Shown: positions 1 through 13,814 of the stretch, one piece after another | Position numbering within the stretch: the first letter of the stretch is position 1 | Layout of the letters: each line of letters begins with the position of its first letter | Assembly: GCF_033807715.1 (NCBI RefSeq) | Contig: NC_084587.1 | Location: 13,187,017-13,251,016, forward strand | DNA: 64,000 nucleotides | Reading direction: 5' to 3' | Origin: Cololabis saira | Taxonomy: Eukaryota; Chordata; Actinopteri; Beloniformes; Belonidae | Program-made: the position numbers and the translations under genes | Notes under the pieces: generated by a model | What the model was told of the DNA's origin: nothing | Database searches by the model: none | Seen by the model: the letters and a program-made list of their open reading frames with translations, nothing else

Positions 1-2903
1 ATACTGAGCCTTTCCCTCCCCATATGGTCAGATATTATTCATGCAGCTCTTTGCATGAAACCACTTACAAACACCACCTTCAACTTGTACATCGCCGGAT
101 CAGTGGCATTACCATGTTAAGTAGTGCTTATTGATTTTGAGGATTACCATGACCTGGATGATTGAGTGTGCGCCAGAGTAAACATGAAGATGTGCTTTTT
201 ATTATTTTTTTAAATTGACCTCTTTATTAAGTATGTGGTGTGACATGGAAGCACCACCTCCTAGCAAAGAAAGGGCAGGTCACCAGTGACATGCCGCACC
301 TAGATCATATGAATGCGTTATTAATGAAAAAGCTGCTTCAATGTGCAGGCTAGAGAAAAGTGTTTCCATCCCAGGGAAATTTGAAGTCAGGTAGGGGAAG
401 CCATTCATCTGTCGTTTATTGTGCTTTTCACTGATGAAGCTCTAGATTTGTAGCAGCAACAGGCATAACCATTATTCATCCTTCAACTTCCATTAAACGT
501 GATCTATTACTTAGGGATGGTGAGTGTGCCTTGAATGTTTCATCAAAAATGAAACATGGAAACCAACTTTGGCCATAAATTCTTTGTAAAGATGGAATTT
601 CTGGAGTAAGAACTTTTCAATCATTTGACAAGTAACGCAAGGACGTCATGGTCAGTGTGTATGAGGATTTTGTTGTTGATCAAATGGTAATAAACATCAC
701 CAACTATAACATAAGATTAATAATTCTCCTTATCAAACATAAAATCCCAATAGAACAGTTTGTTTATACATGATACACTTGATAACACTGTTATCAAGTG
801 TAGAATTCTCTACTTGGGAGAATATATAATTTGTTAAAACACCCTGTAGACTGGTGAAGTTGCCTATATTTCTGAGGAAAGGATGTCACAATCACCATCG
901 CTGTTTTCATTTTTAATAACTGCATTATCACCAAATGTTTTACAACATTCTCTTGAACTGAGTTGCGTAATTTGAAAACAAACGCATCAAAATCTATCAC
1001 CACAGCTGCCGAGAGCGTAAACTGCACCATTAGAGTCCCAACATGAAGCTGATCAAACCTCACTGACCCAAATTATAGTAAATTTCAGTAAATACGTTGG
1101 CCAAGATTCAAAAAAGGTGCTGACTAAATTTTTAGAACAAAACCCACAACAAGCGTTTACCATAATAGCATGTGCCAATTTGATTGATCATGTTGGCAAG
1201 CCAATACATTATTATGTTCATTACTTAATAAAGGTATGAGGGTAATTACATTGCGACAATAATAAATGAAGGGCAAATGATGAAATGGAAAAAAACAACA
1301 AGCCAAAGGTCCTCTAGTATGGAGGACCAAAACTGACATAATTAAGAATAAAACTAGAAATATATATATTTTGTTTTCCTTTTCCTTATACATGCATTCC
1401 TTGTTTTTACATTACCTCGTCTCCTCTCTTTACTTTACCTTATGCATTTCTGCCTCATTATGCAAATGAGGAGGGCTGCCTTTCTTGGTCCAGCTCCTCT
1501 ACTATTGGTCAGTATTAATTGAAAATTAACAAAAGTGAAGGTTTCTAAATATAAACATACTTTGAAAGCCTTTTGGACGGTTGCAGTAAAAATAATACAT
1601 TTTAGTAGTTAATTTGCATAATCTGAAAGAAAAGAAAATAGATGTCAACCCCTTTTTTTTCTATGCCAAAGTTAAAAATTCAAAAAGATTCAAGAAAAAA
1701 GTAGTGGTCCCAACATTTAGCATTTATTAGATTGTTTTTATGTTTTTTTTGTCCTTCCTAGTTGACAACAAAACCAAACAAACATGTAACATTAATCAAT
1801 TTAGTCTTTTTTAAGATCTTTAAAGCTTATTTTTAGGATACCCCCAGAGGGAATAGCAGCTTTATCAACAGTAACCTCTTATTATTTCTAAGACAAGCAC
1901 TGTTGAACTTTTTTCCCTTTTTAAAAAATAAAATGACAGACCACTTTCTGAGGAAATGATGTACTGTGGAAAATGAGACCAGTTAAATAGGTAAGAGAAA
2001 GCCAAGCAATTAAACAAGAAGTGCCTCTTATGCAAGAAACATAATGCCTTTTTTTTTATCTCTAGACCTTTTAGAAGGATGTTGTGTTTTATATTTAAAA
2101 TGTCTTATGAAAATCTGTTTTGATAAGTGTGAAAACATATACTTACAGTAACCTAATGAGCAATCCATTTGAGTGGAATAAAAAGGTCTGTCCCACTCAG
2201 GTCATTTGCGAGACCCGGAGCTTTTAAGTTGAATTATTAATTGGAAAAATTGAAGTGAAAACAGCAGGAATCATCAAGTGAAACGGTGTTTTTAAGTCTC
2301 AACTCAGGAAACATACTTTTACTTCTTTTCTGCATTAGAGCTTCCTGGAAAAACTGAAAATGTGAACGTTTGTACGGTCAAGAGTTTTACCACAGCGTTA
2401 GTGACGCCATTTTCATGATTGTTCTGCAGAGAAAATGATACAAAGAAAATAACAAAACAGAATATCCCAATCCTATTTATATTTTCCACAGTGATTTGTA
2501 GATGGGATGGCAGCTTCAAAGAAAGGAAAAAAATCAGGGCACGAGGCATAATTTTTTAGGACATTTCACTGTAAAATAGAAGCATTGAGGAGATCCCGGA
2601 AAGACACGGCGAGATATGAATTTGGCCTGAAAACCATGACTCAATGCCTCTAGTAGAGAAGGAAATGGACGGTTATTTGAGAAATAATCATTTTAAGAGC
2701 CAACAGGGAAAAGAGAAAAACAAATGTACAATGTCAGAGGCAGAATTTCTGGTGAGTTGTAGGGTTAGAGTTAGCAGACATGTACTGTAATAAATACTCA
2801 AGTCCAACTCGAGCTACACATACAACATGTAAACCTCCAGGAGTGATAGAAATATTGCCATCATGGAAATCATAATTTCAGACTACAGATATACCAGCAC
2901 ATG
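1..2903. other. Intron-like DNA without a recognised gene
   Basis: I see no exon-like coding stretch and no repeat with definable ends. Two small points stand out: a perfect hairpin at 774-802, and an ATGCAAAT octamer (1460-1467) inside the imperfect palindrome CCTCATTATGCAAATGAGG. Confidence 0.5.
774..802. repeat. Perfect 14-bp-arm hairpin
   Basis: The arm TACACTTGATAACA (774-787) is followed by one base (C788) and its exact reverse complement (789-802). No U-run follows it and it lies in no recognised element. Confidence 0.8.
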
Positions 2904-2911
2904 GTTCTAAG

Positions 2912-3610
2912 TAGTGATGCATCGAATGTTCGAATGTTCGGAAATTGTTCGGCCGAAAATAGCAAAAAAACACTTTCGGTGTTCGGTGGAATAAGTGGGG
3001 AAAAAACCGACGAATTAATAACGGCGTGTGATGATGCAATCAAACAGCGAACAGCGTGGAGTGAGGGGTGTGTGGTGTTAAGCAGCAAACATGTCAGCAT
3101 GTCAGATCATTACTTGGATGTGGGAAAAAGCAGAGGACACGAGAAATGATCCAGGCTGAGTTGGATTTGGGAAAGCCGCTTGGTGATGGAGACGGTCACG
3201 GGACGCACAGCGCAGAGAAAAGGGCCCGTACTACCGATGCGGTGGCGAACCCTCACTGTCTATGTTTGACGAGATCCTCCAAGAAAATAACCCAGATTTT
3301 TACAATTATTATACAAGGTTTCAAATTGCGGAGATCAGCCCCGCTCCACCGCGACCCGATTAACTGGATTTGAACGGGAGAAAATGAAAAAGGATTATGA
3401 GAAAAAATACAATAAGTACAGCAAGAAAAATTGTGACTGGCGGGTATTTCACTGCACACTTATTTGATTTATGCAATGGTGAAAAAATTGGCAAAATAAA
3501 TGAAAAACTGCGAAGAACCATTGTTCGGTATTATTCGGTATTCGGCCAAGTGTTTATTATTATTTTCGGTTACGGTTTCGGCCACAAATTTTCATTTCGG
3601 CGCATCACTA
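2912..3610 (+). mobile_element. Non-autonomous hAT element, family A copy 1 (699 bp)
   Basis: The element opens TAGTGATGCATCGAA and closes TTCGGCGCATCACTA. It is flanked by a perfect 8-bp target duplication, GTTCTAAG (2904-2911 and 3611-3618), diagnostic of the hAT superfamily. TTCGG/CCGAA motifs crowd both ends. Its right half (about 3450-3610) matches the left end of the element at 51369-52260 in opposite orientation, including the peptide HLFDLCNGEKIGKINEKLRRT in both. The interior keeps scraps that look transposase-derived (for example SMFDEILQENNP near 3260), but no intact frame, so it cannot encode its own transposase. Confidence 0.9.
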
Positions 3611-3618
3611 GTTCTAAG

Positions 3619-6276
3619 CACTGGTTGATTCCAACTACGGTACATATGACCGAGACAAAACCTTGGTCATACTGGAGTTTGGGTGGACTGTTCCCACTTT
3701 TTCCCCATCCCATGGCTTTGCTTTTCTGCTGACTCATGGCAGGCCAAATTTACAGGTCTTCCTTTTCTAAGTGAGGAGGATCTAGAGGTACAGTAACTAT
3801 TAGAGTGCAGACCTTGACCATGATTCATAGCTGACATTGTCACAGAGCTATATAGTATATGCACTTTCTATACTTTGCCTTCTGGCAATACCTGCATGGT
3901 TGTTTATTCACTCATTTATTGATTTATTCAGTCGTTTGCTCCGGTAATGCAACTCCAGTAATTTCTTTGATAATCTTGGTAGATGTGAAAGCGCAATTTG
4001 CATAAACCAACTATTCTGGGTTGTGTCAAATCCATTGGAGTTACAAGGACTGCATAAAATAAGCTTGAATTTGGCTTAATATACCAATTTGGTCTGAACA
4101 GAATTTGCTAAGGGAGGGCTCTGCCTGAAAGGACATACTGATAAGATAGGCAGTGAGAGACAATGAGGATCCCATTTTGTTTTACTAATCCATTATATAT
4201 GCATTGCAAATCAACAACACAAAGACCACGGCTTAATCTGTTTTTATAATGCAAGTTCAGAGCACAAATCAGGACAGGGGCTGGCTGTCAGTGAGGGGAA
4301 AAGGTCAGAGATTCCGTATAATTGATGCAAAACTCAGACAAAAAAAGGTTTTAATTAGAAGCTGATTCAAAGCAATAAGCACCTTTGAATTTGTTATGGC
4401 ATAATGTTTATTAATGTGTTTGTTCCCTGGCTTAAACACAACATCATGCACTCTGATTATGATATCAAAGAGGGGCAAGGCAGCTGAAACCCAGTTTAAG
4501 CTTCAGTGCTTTTCCACAGCACAGACTAGTGGAGATGTAGGGTTAGTTATATCAGAAAGCTTGTAAAATATACTATGTATTGGGGCAAAAAAACATTTAA
4601 ATGCAAATACTGTTTGCATGAATTGGCACAGGGCAGGCTAAGAGTTAGACTCTTAAAACTGGGGATGTCTGTATTATGTGACAAACAATACTATAGGCCA
4701 TTATTAATATGTTACAGGTACCTCATTCACAGTTTATATACCATCTGATTTTCAAGTACTTTTTTAAATAGTGTAATGCTCCATCACACTTGCCCAGAGT
4801 GTCATTCTGAATAAGGCATTCTGCCAGTGTCAGCACTGAACCAGATGACTGCCTCTCATCTAATGGAAGCATCATTTTCAAAACAAACTCAATATACTCT
4901 ATCCCTCTGGGACCCCCTGCATACAAAAAAGCAGTTGCTGCCTCAAATCTAAGGGGATACCATTCAAGGCCCCCTTCCATTGAATCAATAGTCTGTCAGG
5001 CATTGGCAGGCTTTATGCTTCTTTACTTGAGACGTGGCCCCAGCATGGGAGATTGATATCTACTGAATATAATAGAGGCAGGAAAAGCTATTGGAAATCC
5101 CTGTAAGGAATGTGATGGAGTGCCCAAAAAATAAGTAACCAAATGGGATTCATGGCAGTCTCACAGTTTAAACTTGTCACTTGACAGGATTGAGTGGAAT
5201 ATCAGAGGGCTCTCAGTGTGACTTAGGTGTGCAGGACAAAATACCAGCTCACGATACACACGACCCTTGGTCAAAACACGCCAACGTGGGCCAGTTCTTC
5301 AACTCTGGGTTGATATTTGGGCCCAATTCCACCTCTAAGGAAGTGCGATCTGAATTTAGTTTTAGGGTTGCACTGACACCAACAAATTTTGGTAAATTCA
5401 AAAGGAAAAAGTGAGATTGATTTCCTGTTTGTAGACGTTTGTTTCCTCGGGTGTAAACACAGAATTAAAGGGGTAAGTAACATTCGGGGGCTACAAAAAA
5501 TTAAATCAAAAGAAGAAGTGGTACCTGCCATGGTACTTGATATATACTGGCTTTGTCGTCCTATGTGTCAAAATGTTACTTGATCAAAGCTTATCGGATT
5601 TTCCTAAAGCCATAACTGTTTGTCTTCTTGGAGACAAAAAGACTAATTTTATATTTTTGGTAATGTGTGAATTGTTTCCAAGGCGCGAGAGCTCAGAGCA
5701 CAATTTCAAATAAAATGTTTTTAATCTACTGTTGAGCTACTCTGCTTGGTGTGATGGGTCAAAACTATCATTCGGCAACAGTGTGAAGCCGTTTGTAAGA
5801 AGGAGGAAACAAAACCCAAAAAAACGAACAGGCTTTCAAGAATTTAATTATTCCATAAATACCCACAGGAGACAGTTCCCACTTGTTTTTTCTGTTTGTT
5901 TTTCCTCTACAGTTTTCTGGCTAATAAATATATTGCAAAACAACACTCTCTGTTCACTGTGCAGGGCATGGATGAACTGATGGAAAGAGAAATGACTGAA
6001 AAACACCTTTAAGGATAATTACAGAGTTTAGATTTAGTTTCGTCTCTCAACCTAGTCTCACAAGAAAACATGCAACAGCTATGTTTGAACACATGTTCAA
6101 AACAGTGTCACAACAAGGACTCACACTGTGAGGAGGTAACATTTTAGCAAGCCAACTGTTTCATAAAGGGCAGCTCATAGTTGATGCGATGGCAGCTTGT
6201 AACTACTGGTACTTATTAATAACCAGAACTGCGACTGACAGCGACATAGAAATATGAACTCCCTGGACAATAGTGG
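3619..6276. other. Intron-like DNA without a recognised gene
   Basis: There are no element ends and no splice-bounded coding stretch. An 85-codon frame on the minus strand (4723-4980) belongs to no family I recognise, and its length is within what chance allows. Confidence 0.45.
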
Positions 6277-6284
6277 GTCAGATG

Positions 6285-7077
6285 TAGGGGTGGGTATTGG
6301 GAAGGACCTCACGATACGATACGCATCACGATACTTGAGCCACGATACGATACACATTGCGATATCCCGATTATGCGATATCCCGATTATTATATTCTAC
6401 ATAGTTCACCGAAAAATTTAAAAATGCATTACACATCTTAAAATCCAAGTTGTATATATGTACATCAGTTGATAGTGATGGATCTTAAAATCCGAGTTGC
6501 ACGTTCATCAGATTATAGTGACAATTCATGGGACAAACTGAGTCAAAACAATGTTTTATTATAACTATACAAGCTAAAGTTACAACATATTTGTATATGT
6601 TTTTCATATTATTTACATCATATGAAATTAACATTAAATTTAGTATGAGGTTGCTTTAATTATTTGGCAAATGATAATAAACACAAGAAAGATGGTACTA
6701 AAACCAAGGACAGGCACAGTGATCAGTCAGTATAGATATAAATCCATAAATAAATAAACATCTGTCCATTATTTTTCATTTTTTAAGGACAGGCAATTGT
6801 GTTATATAAAAAATAAATTATAAAATGAAATAAAACGTGAAATAAAACCTGAGCTCAGTGCAGGGCCCTCCCAGGGTTGGTAGAGAGTGGCAATGCCCAG
6901 GACTGTCACTTAGGTAGGAGCACTGGGTGATATAATGGGAAAAAGATCGGGGATACAAAAAAAAATAAACGTTTTTTTAAATTAAAAAAATCGATATTCA
7001 AATTTTGAACATCGATATTGAATCGGCTGGAAAAGTATCGCGATATATTGCCATATCGATATTTTTACCCACCCTTA
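6285..7077 (+). mobile_element. Non-autonomous hAT element, family B copy 1 (793 bp)
   Basis: The ends are TAGGGGTGGGTATTGGG and ATATTTTTACCCACCCTTA, flanked by a perfect 8-bp duplication GTCAGATG (6277-6284 and 7078-7085). The left end carries CGATACGATACGCATC-type repeats and the right end CGATAT repeats. The interior has no coding sequence. The same sequence occurs reversed at 12610-13404, with long stretches nearly identical. Confidence 0.92.
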
Positions 7078-7085
7078 GTCAGATG

Positions 7086-10000
7086 TAACTGAAACTTCCC
7101 CCTTTGGTCTGATACATCTGTCCATTTGCTCCTCATAAGAATTTTGTGTGACATTTTATCACAATATCACCTTTGTGATAGTGTCAAATTATAAAAAGTT
7201 TAAAGAAGATCTCCTTTTGCAGACATAGGGAAGAAAAATGTTTGCCCCTTCAGAATTTTACAATTTCTTATAAAAGTAATGTGTCAATTGTGGATGTTTT
7301 TTGCTTGTAGTCATTGTTGCTGATACAAATTATGTTTTTTAGCTGGAGTGGCATTCCTACAGGGATGTATGAATTGACATAAGTCAGAGCAGTGTTTGGG
7401 TTATGTTACGAAAGCAGTGAAAGTGTATATGCAATTGGTATGGGCCATTGCCACTCCCTGAGGTAAAACCCCCAAAAACCTGTATAGCAGATTTTTTATA
7501 ATGAATTATAGAATTGCGCTAATCTCTGAACCTCTTCTATCAATAATAGTATAGGTCTCTGTTTGGCTTGTTATAACTGAAAAACCGAAATAAGTAAAGC
7601 TTATTAAATGTTCTCTGTCCTCTGGCATACCTTGTAGATTTCAGCATTACGTCAGTCTCATTTAGCATTTAGTCAACGAAACTTTTTTTTAGAAAAAGAA
7701 GCCAAACTATATCAATAACAAAATGCATCTATACATAAATCAATCCATTACTGCCCAGCTGAAGAGACCCACGTTGGAGTTTTGAAGCGAGTGGGGTCAG
7801 TAGCAGGATGGTGAGGATGTAAGCCCCAAATTGACAAGCACACAATAACTTCCACATTACTTTTTTGGAGAGTCATAACGCAGTGATTTCAAAAGCAATG
7901 GCTCAGACCTGTAATTGGAATATAATAAAAGAAGAAAAAACCTGATGATATGCACAGTGATGATGGATATTTAATAGGCATGTGTGCAAGTCTGTTGAGC
8001 AATAAAGATTAACATGTTGCATAATCCTTTTTCTTTTTTTAATATAGTCAAGATTAATGGCATCAGATCAAAATATGTTTTTTTGTTTTTGTCCAACATA
8101 ATAAAACGTACATTCAAGAGATAACGGTTATGCAACGGACACAAGCACAAAAATAAATAAATAAATGGAGTAAATTGTAATTTCAGTCGTCGACTAAGAC
8201 AAAGCACTCATTCCATCAACATTGAGTGTTTCTTTTTAAAGCCCTTTCCTGCATTTTGTATCAAATAGCCTAGCTCTTTTTTATTGTTTTATTAATCAAT
8301 GTTTTTATTTATAATTTGATGCGTCTGCCAGTGTTAGTTGTTTGAAAAAAAAAAAAACAAATGGCTGGGAGCTGTCCCAAATGCTCACCTGCTTAAGGCA
8401 TCTGGCTGCCATGTGCTACCTGGCTAGAAGATAATATAATTAAATTAATTGACTTAATATGTATTTATGTGCCTAATATTTCATAGTTTTGTACGGCATG
8501 ACTTGACTTAATTAAGTGGATATCTATAAGAAAAAAATCACTAAATAAAACTGAGAAAAATACTTAAAATGTCAAGCTCCTAAAAAGATGTTGCGTCACG
8601 GTTTTAAATTTCTTGTAAATTGCTATAGTTGTTGAAACGCCTGTAATGACAACATTTTATTTGGGTGTACATGTGTGTGCTTGTGCCTTCAGAAGGAAGT
8701 GTCACTGCAGGTCAAACTGAATATGTTCGTGATGGACATCTATCCATTTGTGTTGTGGTTGAGTGGTCTCTGTTTTCTAAGACACAAGGGGACACTGAAT
8801 GGTTTGATAAATATGAAAATGGTGGGTGGGTCGGACGTTGCAATCACCAAATTCTTTCATGTTGGTTTCTTCAGAGATTGAGAAATAACAGATCTATTTG
8901 GACAGTTTTAAGCTGAGGGAAAAACCCTCGGGAAGAGAGTTGAGCTATATGGTACATCCTGTTCTTGCGTATCTGAAATATCATGTAGAAAACATCAACT
9001 CAGTGACGGAATTTACATTATCGAGTTCACAACTTTTACTCCTACTACTATCTCTAAGCTTGCATGAGCCTATGGGTGAAAATCAAGAACCATTTGCACA
9101 TGCCAACAAGAAATTGTTGAGATTCCATGGCTGAGAAAACACAGGTTCTCTCTTTTATTCTATCAAACTGTTATTTCTAATCAATGAACTCATGGTTCTG
9201 AGTGTTTTTGCTGCTTTTTTTTGGAGTATTACACAGCCCATGCTTCAATTAATATATTATTAGAAGGAAAGAGAAAAGATTCGCAACGGTGTTCAAAAGC
9301 CATTCTGGCCCGGCCTCCGAACGAGGGGAGCTCATTTGTAACGGAGCCAGACCATTTGGTGATGATCCAGTTATCATTTCACTGCTTCAGTGAGCACAAT
9401 TGAGATTGTTGCGTTTATCAGTTATATAGCACCTGCACTGCATTTGGACTACATCCTCCCAGTACCACCGTCTCCTTCTGATCCTCTTTCCACTCAGTAG
9501 ATAGTGAAGTCGAAGAAAATCAAAATGGCTGTGGCTCCGGTGGAATGGCAAGGACAGGCTAGGCGTGTTGACAAGATCCCCCCACCCCTCCCCCCCTCTA
9601 CACATCATTTTACATTTACATTTTCCTGTCAAGCATCCATCACTTCAGGTACGGGTCAAAAGTTGACATAGAAAAATCAATGATATTGATATCGACTTCA
9701 CTCACAATATTTCAGAGCACTATTTTCATGTGTTCTGCTAAATTTATGACTGCTTTTATATCATCTGTCACACAACACGTATAAAACTTTGTTTTTTTTC
9801 ATGTTCAAGAGCAAGTTAACATAATTTCTTTAGATTTTGTACTTTTTTTGTGACTTGTGCCTCTAACACACAAGTTGTGCAATGAAAAAATAGTAAAAAT
9901 GTAATGATGCATCTTATATATGTACACAGGCATAGCATGTATCCTTTGCTTGTAACAGTTCAATAGTGGACAGTGAGAGTATTAGTGACTTTTTTTTTCC

Positions 10001-11156
10001 TCCATAGAACTATATCGATCAGTGCTCATCCTGAGAGGGTTTTATTGTTTGAATGTGCCTATATAACTATTAAATTCTCTAGGAAGCCCTTGGTTACAAT
10101 GTTGAATTTTGTATGGATCGACTAATAGAAAAGCTGCAGCTGACGGGTGCTTTTCCCCCCCTTCCACAACAGGACTGCTATGGTTCATCTCTGGACTATG
10201 TCTCACTATGCATGTTAAAGACAGGATACAATTAAAAGCACCTGAATGTTTGTCCAACATGATTTCAAATGGTCAGAGGTGAGGAAGAAGTGACCAGAAC
10301 GATTATTTTCTCCTGGCTGCTTACCCCTGGCAGCGTGATTCAAGCAGAGGGGTTAATAACTTGCTGTGACCTCAGATCAACACAGGCAGACTCCTCTCAC
10401 TTTACCACTCTATGCTGTCTTTTTGTACTCATAAAAACCCTGATTAGATCATGAATTGTCAGTTTACGTGGTTTTGCCAAACATATGGTCAAAACATGCA
10501 TCATTATTTTATTACTGCCTATAATGAAGTCAGTCTTTTTTTTTTCATTGTTTATTTTTGTCCCTCAAGACAAATACAGCAGATGGATAATTGTGATGAA
10601 GTAAAGACATGAACGAAGAAAGAACAGTCTGATGAAATAGCCTTTCAAATCCCTGTGTAAATAATTTATAGGATGAAACAAGAATGCTGTTTTATATTTG
10701 ACTACCATACAGTTATTTATTCACACGTTTCTCTGTAAATGAAGCAAGGAAGCCATTACATTGCAGAATGAGCCTGTCACCTACATAATGACTTCTATAG
10801 TTCATTTACAGGCTTATTACATAATACTCTATTTGGCTGTCTTAGAGAAAGTAAATATTTGCAAGGGAGGGAGTGTTGCTCGTAGCTTAAAATCCTCACC
10901 AAGTTGCTGAAAATAGAAACATCGGACTCTTCTGGATCACGTAATAAAGCCTGCAGATTAATGCTGTCACCCCCAAATCTAACTTTTTTGTTTTGTTTTT
11001 TTATTTCTGCAAAGACTGTGAAATATTTGTCGGATCAATGCAGCACAAAATAAAAAGTGGAAGTGTCAGTAGAGTTAATTTACTTTCTTCATTTCACTGG
11101 TCTTTAAATACAAAAAGCTTCTCATACTCGCCATGGGGAAAATGCTAAATGTGCTT
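7086..11156. other. Intron-like DNA without a recognised gene
   Basis: This is about 4 kb of AT-rich sequence with short A or T runs. I found no element boundaries, tandem arrays or exon candidates. Small frames of 60-83 codons here match nothing I know. Confidence 0.45.
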
Positions 11157-11484
11157 ATTTTCCCAGAGAATTATTATGAGGTCTGGCCTTTGTGTTTCCT
11201 GGCTGTATAGGCACTAGGCCAGTTTTCAAGACCTGTGATGATGGGCAACACCGATTCTGTTCCAGGTTTGGTGTTGTGTTGCTTTCTATATCTGACTGTT
11301 TGGAAAAAAAAAAAAAAAAGTAAGTAGCAGAATGCAACACACCAAAAGAATACAATACAACACAACAGCAAACCTGGAACAGAATTGATGATGCCCCACA
11401 TCACAGGTCTTGAAAACTGGCTTAGAGCCTATACAGCCATGAAACACAAGGGCATATAGCCTCATAATATGTCTTAGGGAAAAT
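11157..11484. repeat. Fold-back repeat with ~126-bp arms
   Basis: The left arm (11157-11282) and right arm (11358-11484) are imperfect reverse complements around a ~75-bp spacer with an A-run. Shared blocks include GCCAGTTTTCAAGACCTGTG, TTCTGTTCCAGGTTTG and CTGGCTGTATAGGC. The outermost paired bases are ATTTTCCC and GGGAAAAT. I see no clear target duplication, so it may be a MITE with very long terminal repeats or an inverted segmental duplication. Confidence 0.82.
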
Positions 11485-12601
11485 AAAATAAAACAAATAA
11501 TAAACCTTGGATCACTAGGCCTAACAGCCTAACAGGGGAGTATATGGCATGTGACTAAAGACACATGCCCACTTTTTGCATCAATTGTTATTACCAGGGG
11601 GTCTTTTAATTTTTTTTCCCTTTGTGAAACTGTAATTTACTCTTGAACAGATGTTTTAAAAATCTTTATGATTCAAAATGGGAAAAAAAGGATAATATGA
11701 ACACTGATCAATACCAATTTTTTGCCTTCCATTTTAGTCTCACAATATGTGAGCCTACACAGAAAGAGTTATCTGGTATCTTTGTTGCTGTGGAGGAGCT
11801 TAAATCTGATCTGCACACGGATACTCATCCAGCTGTATTTTTCCATTCACTAAAAGATAAAAAAAAAAAAAAAAAAAAAAAACACTAAATAAATAATTAA
11901 AAAGCCTTTCTCTCATTGAGGAGATTAAGGCCTTTAACAGTGACCATTAATCTCCACCATGAGTTTATGACCTCAGTCCACTGTATGATTTTAATGGGAC
12001 TTTTTTCCCCTCTTTCTCTTCTCCTAAACCAGTCATATAAAATGGCCCAACTCTTTCACCATCCTTCATGTTGAGTTTGGAGTTGGTAGGGTAGCAGAAA
12101 ACACAGAGCCAATGATGCCGTCAATGAGACTGCAGACCAGAATAGGTGACATGACATACACATGTTAGTGTGTATCTACATTACAGACGGATCATATACT
12201 GGCTCATGTCAACTGGAATAACTATTTAAACTGTTTAAACAGCATAGCCATACAAGGACTGGTGCACTGCTGAGTTCAGTCTTCTACCCTTTTTATACCA
12301 TTTTTGCAGCATTTGTTTTAATATGAAATCTTCAGTTAGTACATCTCAAAATACAACAATTGATGATTAACTTACGGTAGTCTGAAGCAGGCTGGATAAA
12401 TCTTCATCGCAAAAGCATTATGGACGTCAGTCCCTTCACTATCAGTTGATGAAATGGTTCAACCCCTTCACAATCAGTGGCAATTCTGATATGTGCTTCT
12501 TCTGACTTGCAGGACGGGCTTTATTTTCCCTAACATTAAATATAGCATATTTATCCTAAAGTAAAGTGAGCAACTCCAACCAGCGAGTTTAAAGAGAAAG
12601 A
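11485..12601. other. Intron-like DNA with an A23 tract
   Basis: There is no recognised gene or element. A homopolymer A run occupies about 11859-11881. Confidence 0.5.
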
Positions 12602-12609
12602 CATATACT

Positions 12610-13404
12610 TAGGGGTGGGCAAAAATATCGATATGGCAATATATTGCGATACTTTTCCAGCCGATTCAATATCGATATTCAAAATTTGAATATCGATTTT
12701 AAATTTTTTTTTTTTATTATTTTTTTTTTTTTTTATCCCCGATTTTTTCCCATTTTATCACCCAGTGCTCCTACCTAAGTGACAGTCCTGGGCATTGCCA
12801 CTCTCTACCAACCCTGGGAGGGCCCTGCACTGAGCTCAGGTTTTATTTCACGTTTTATTTCATTTTATAATTTATTTTTTATATAACACAATTGCCTGTC
12901 CTTAAAAAATGAAAAATAATGGACAGAGGTTTATTTATTTATGGATTTATATCTATACTGACTGATCACTGTGCCTGTCCTTGGTTTTAGTACCCATCTT
13001 TCTTGTGTCTATTATCATTTGCCACATAATTAAAGCAACCTCATACTAAATTTAAGGTTAATTTCATATGATGTAAATAATATGAAAAACATATACAAAT
13101 ATGTTGTAACTTTAGCTTGTATAGTTATAATAAAACATTGTTTTGACTCAGTTTGTCCCATGAATTGTCACTATAATCTGATGAACGTGCAACTCGGATT
13201 TTAAGATCCATCACTATCATCTGATGTACATATATACAACTTGGATTTTAAGATGTGTAATGCATTTTTAAATTTTTCGGTGAACTATGTAGAATATAAT
13301 AATCGGGATATCGCATAATCGGGATATCGCAATGTGTATCGTATCGTGGCTCAAGTATCGTGATGCGTATCGTATCGTGAGGTCCTTCCCAATACCCACC
13401 ACTA
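12610..13404 (-). mobile_element. Non-autonomous hAT element, family B copy 2 (795 bp)
   Basis: This is the same element as 6285-7077 in inverted orientation. It opens TAGGGGTGGGCAAAAATATC and closes CCCAATACCCACCACTA. A perfect 8-bp duplication, CATATACT, flanks it (12602-12609 and 13405-13412). Differences from copy 1 are scattered substitutions and changes in T-run length, which suggests fairly recent mobility of both copies. Confidence 0.92.
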
Positions 13405-13814
13405 CATATACTAACTGTTTTGTACTTTTGGCCTAACTTTTTGGCCTTACATCCTTTTTTCAAGCTCAGTCTCTAAACACGACAGACTTATTTCAAAAGT
13501 ACACTCCAGCAGTCATTGAAAAATGTGACGAGCAATACCGAAAAGAGAGGAATCCAACATATCCTCAGCAGAAGGTAAAGCTACCGTCTCTTCTATCAAC
13601 GTTTTGTACATGACATGGAGCCTATTTTGTATTCTCAGTGCACACATGACCTGGTGCCTCATACGTCTGATTGGAAACTGTGTGGAAACCTCAGCGGCAT
13701 CATGGAAGCCAGGTGGCAAACTCGTGGATGGCCCTCCCAGGATGTCAAGTCAAAGCCCAGGAGACTCTACAGAGATCTCACCAGTGTGATTTCTGACACC
13801 TTTTGATTAGTGGA

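Noticed and set aside
1460..1467. ATGCAAAT octamer as a regulatory element
   Set aside because: A single 8-mer is expected by chance in a sequence this long and AT-rich; it is only noted in the region description.
4723..4980. 85-codon minus-strand ORF with a protein-like composition
   Set aside because: I could not match it to any family or to an alpha-catenin exon, and no convincing splice pair frames it.
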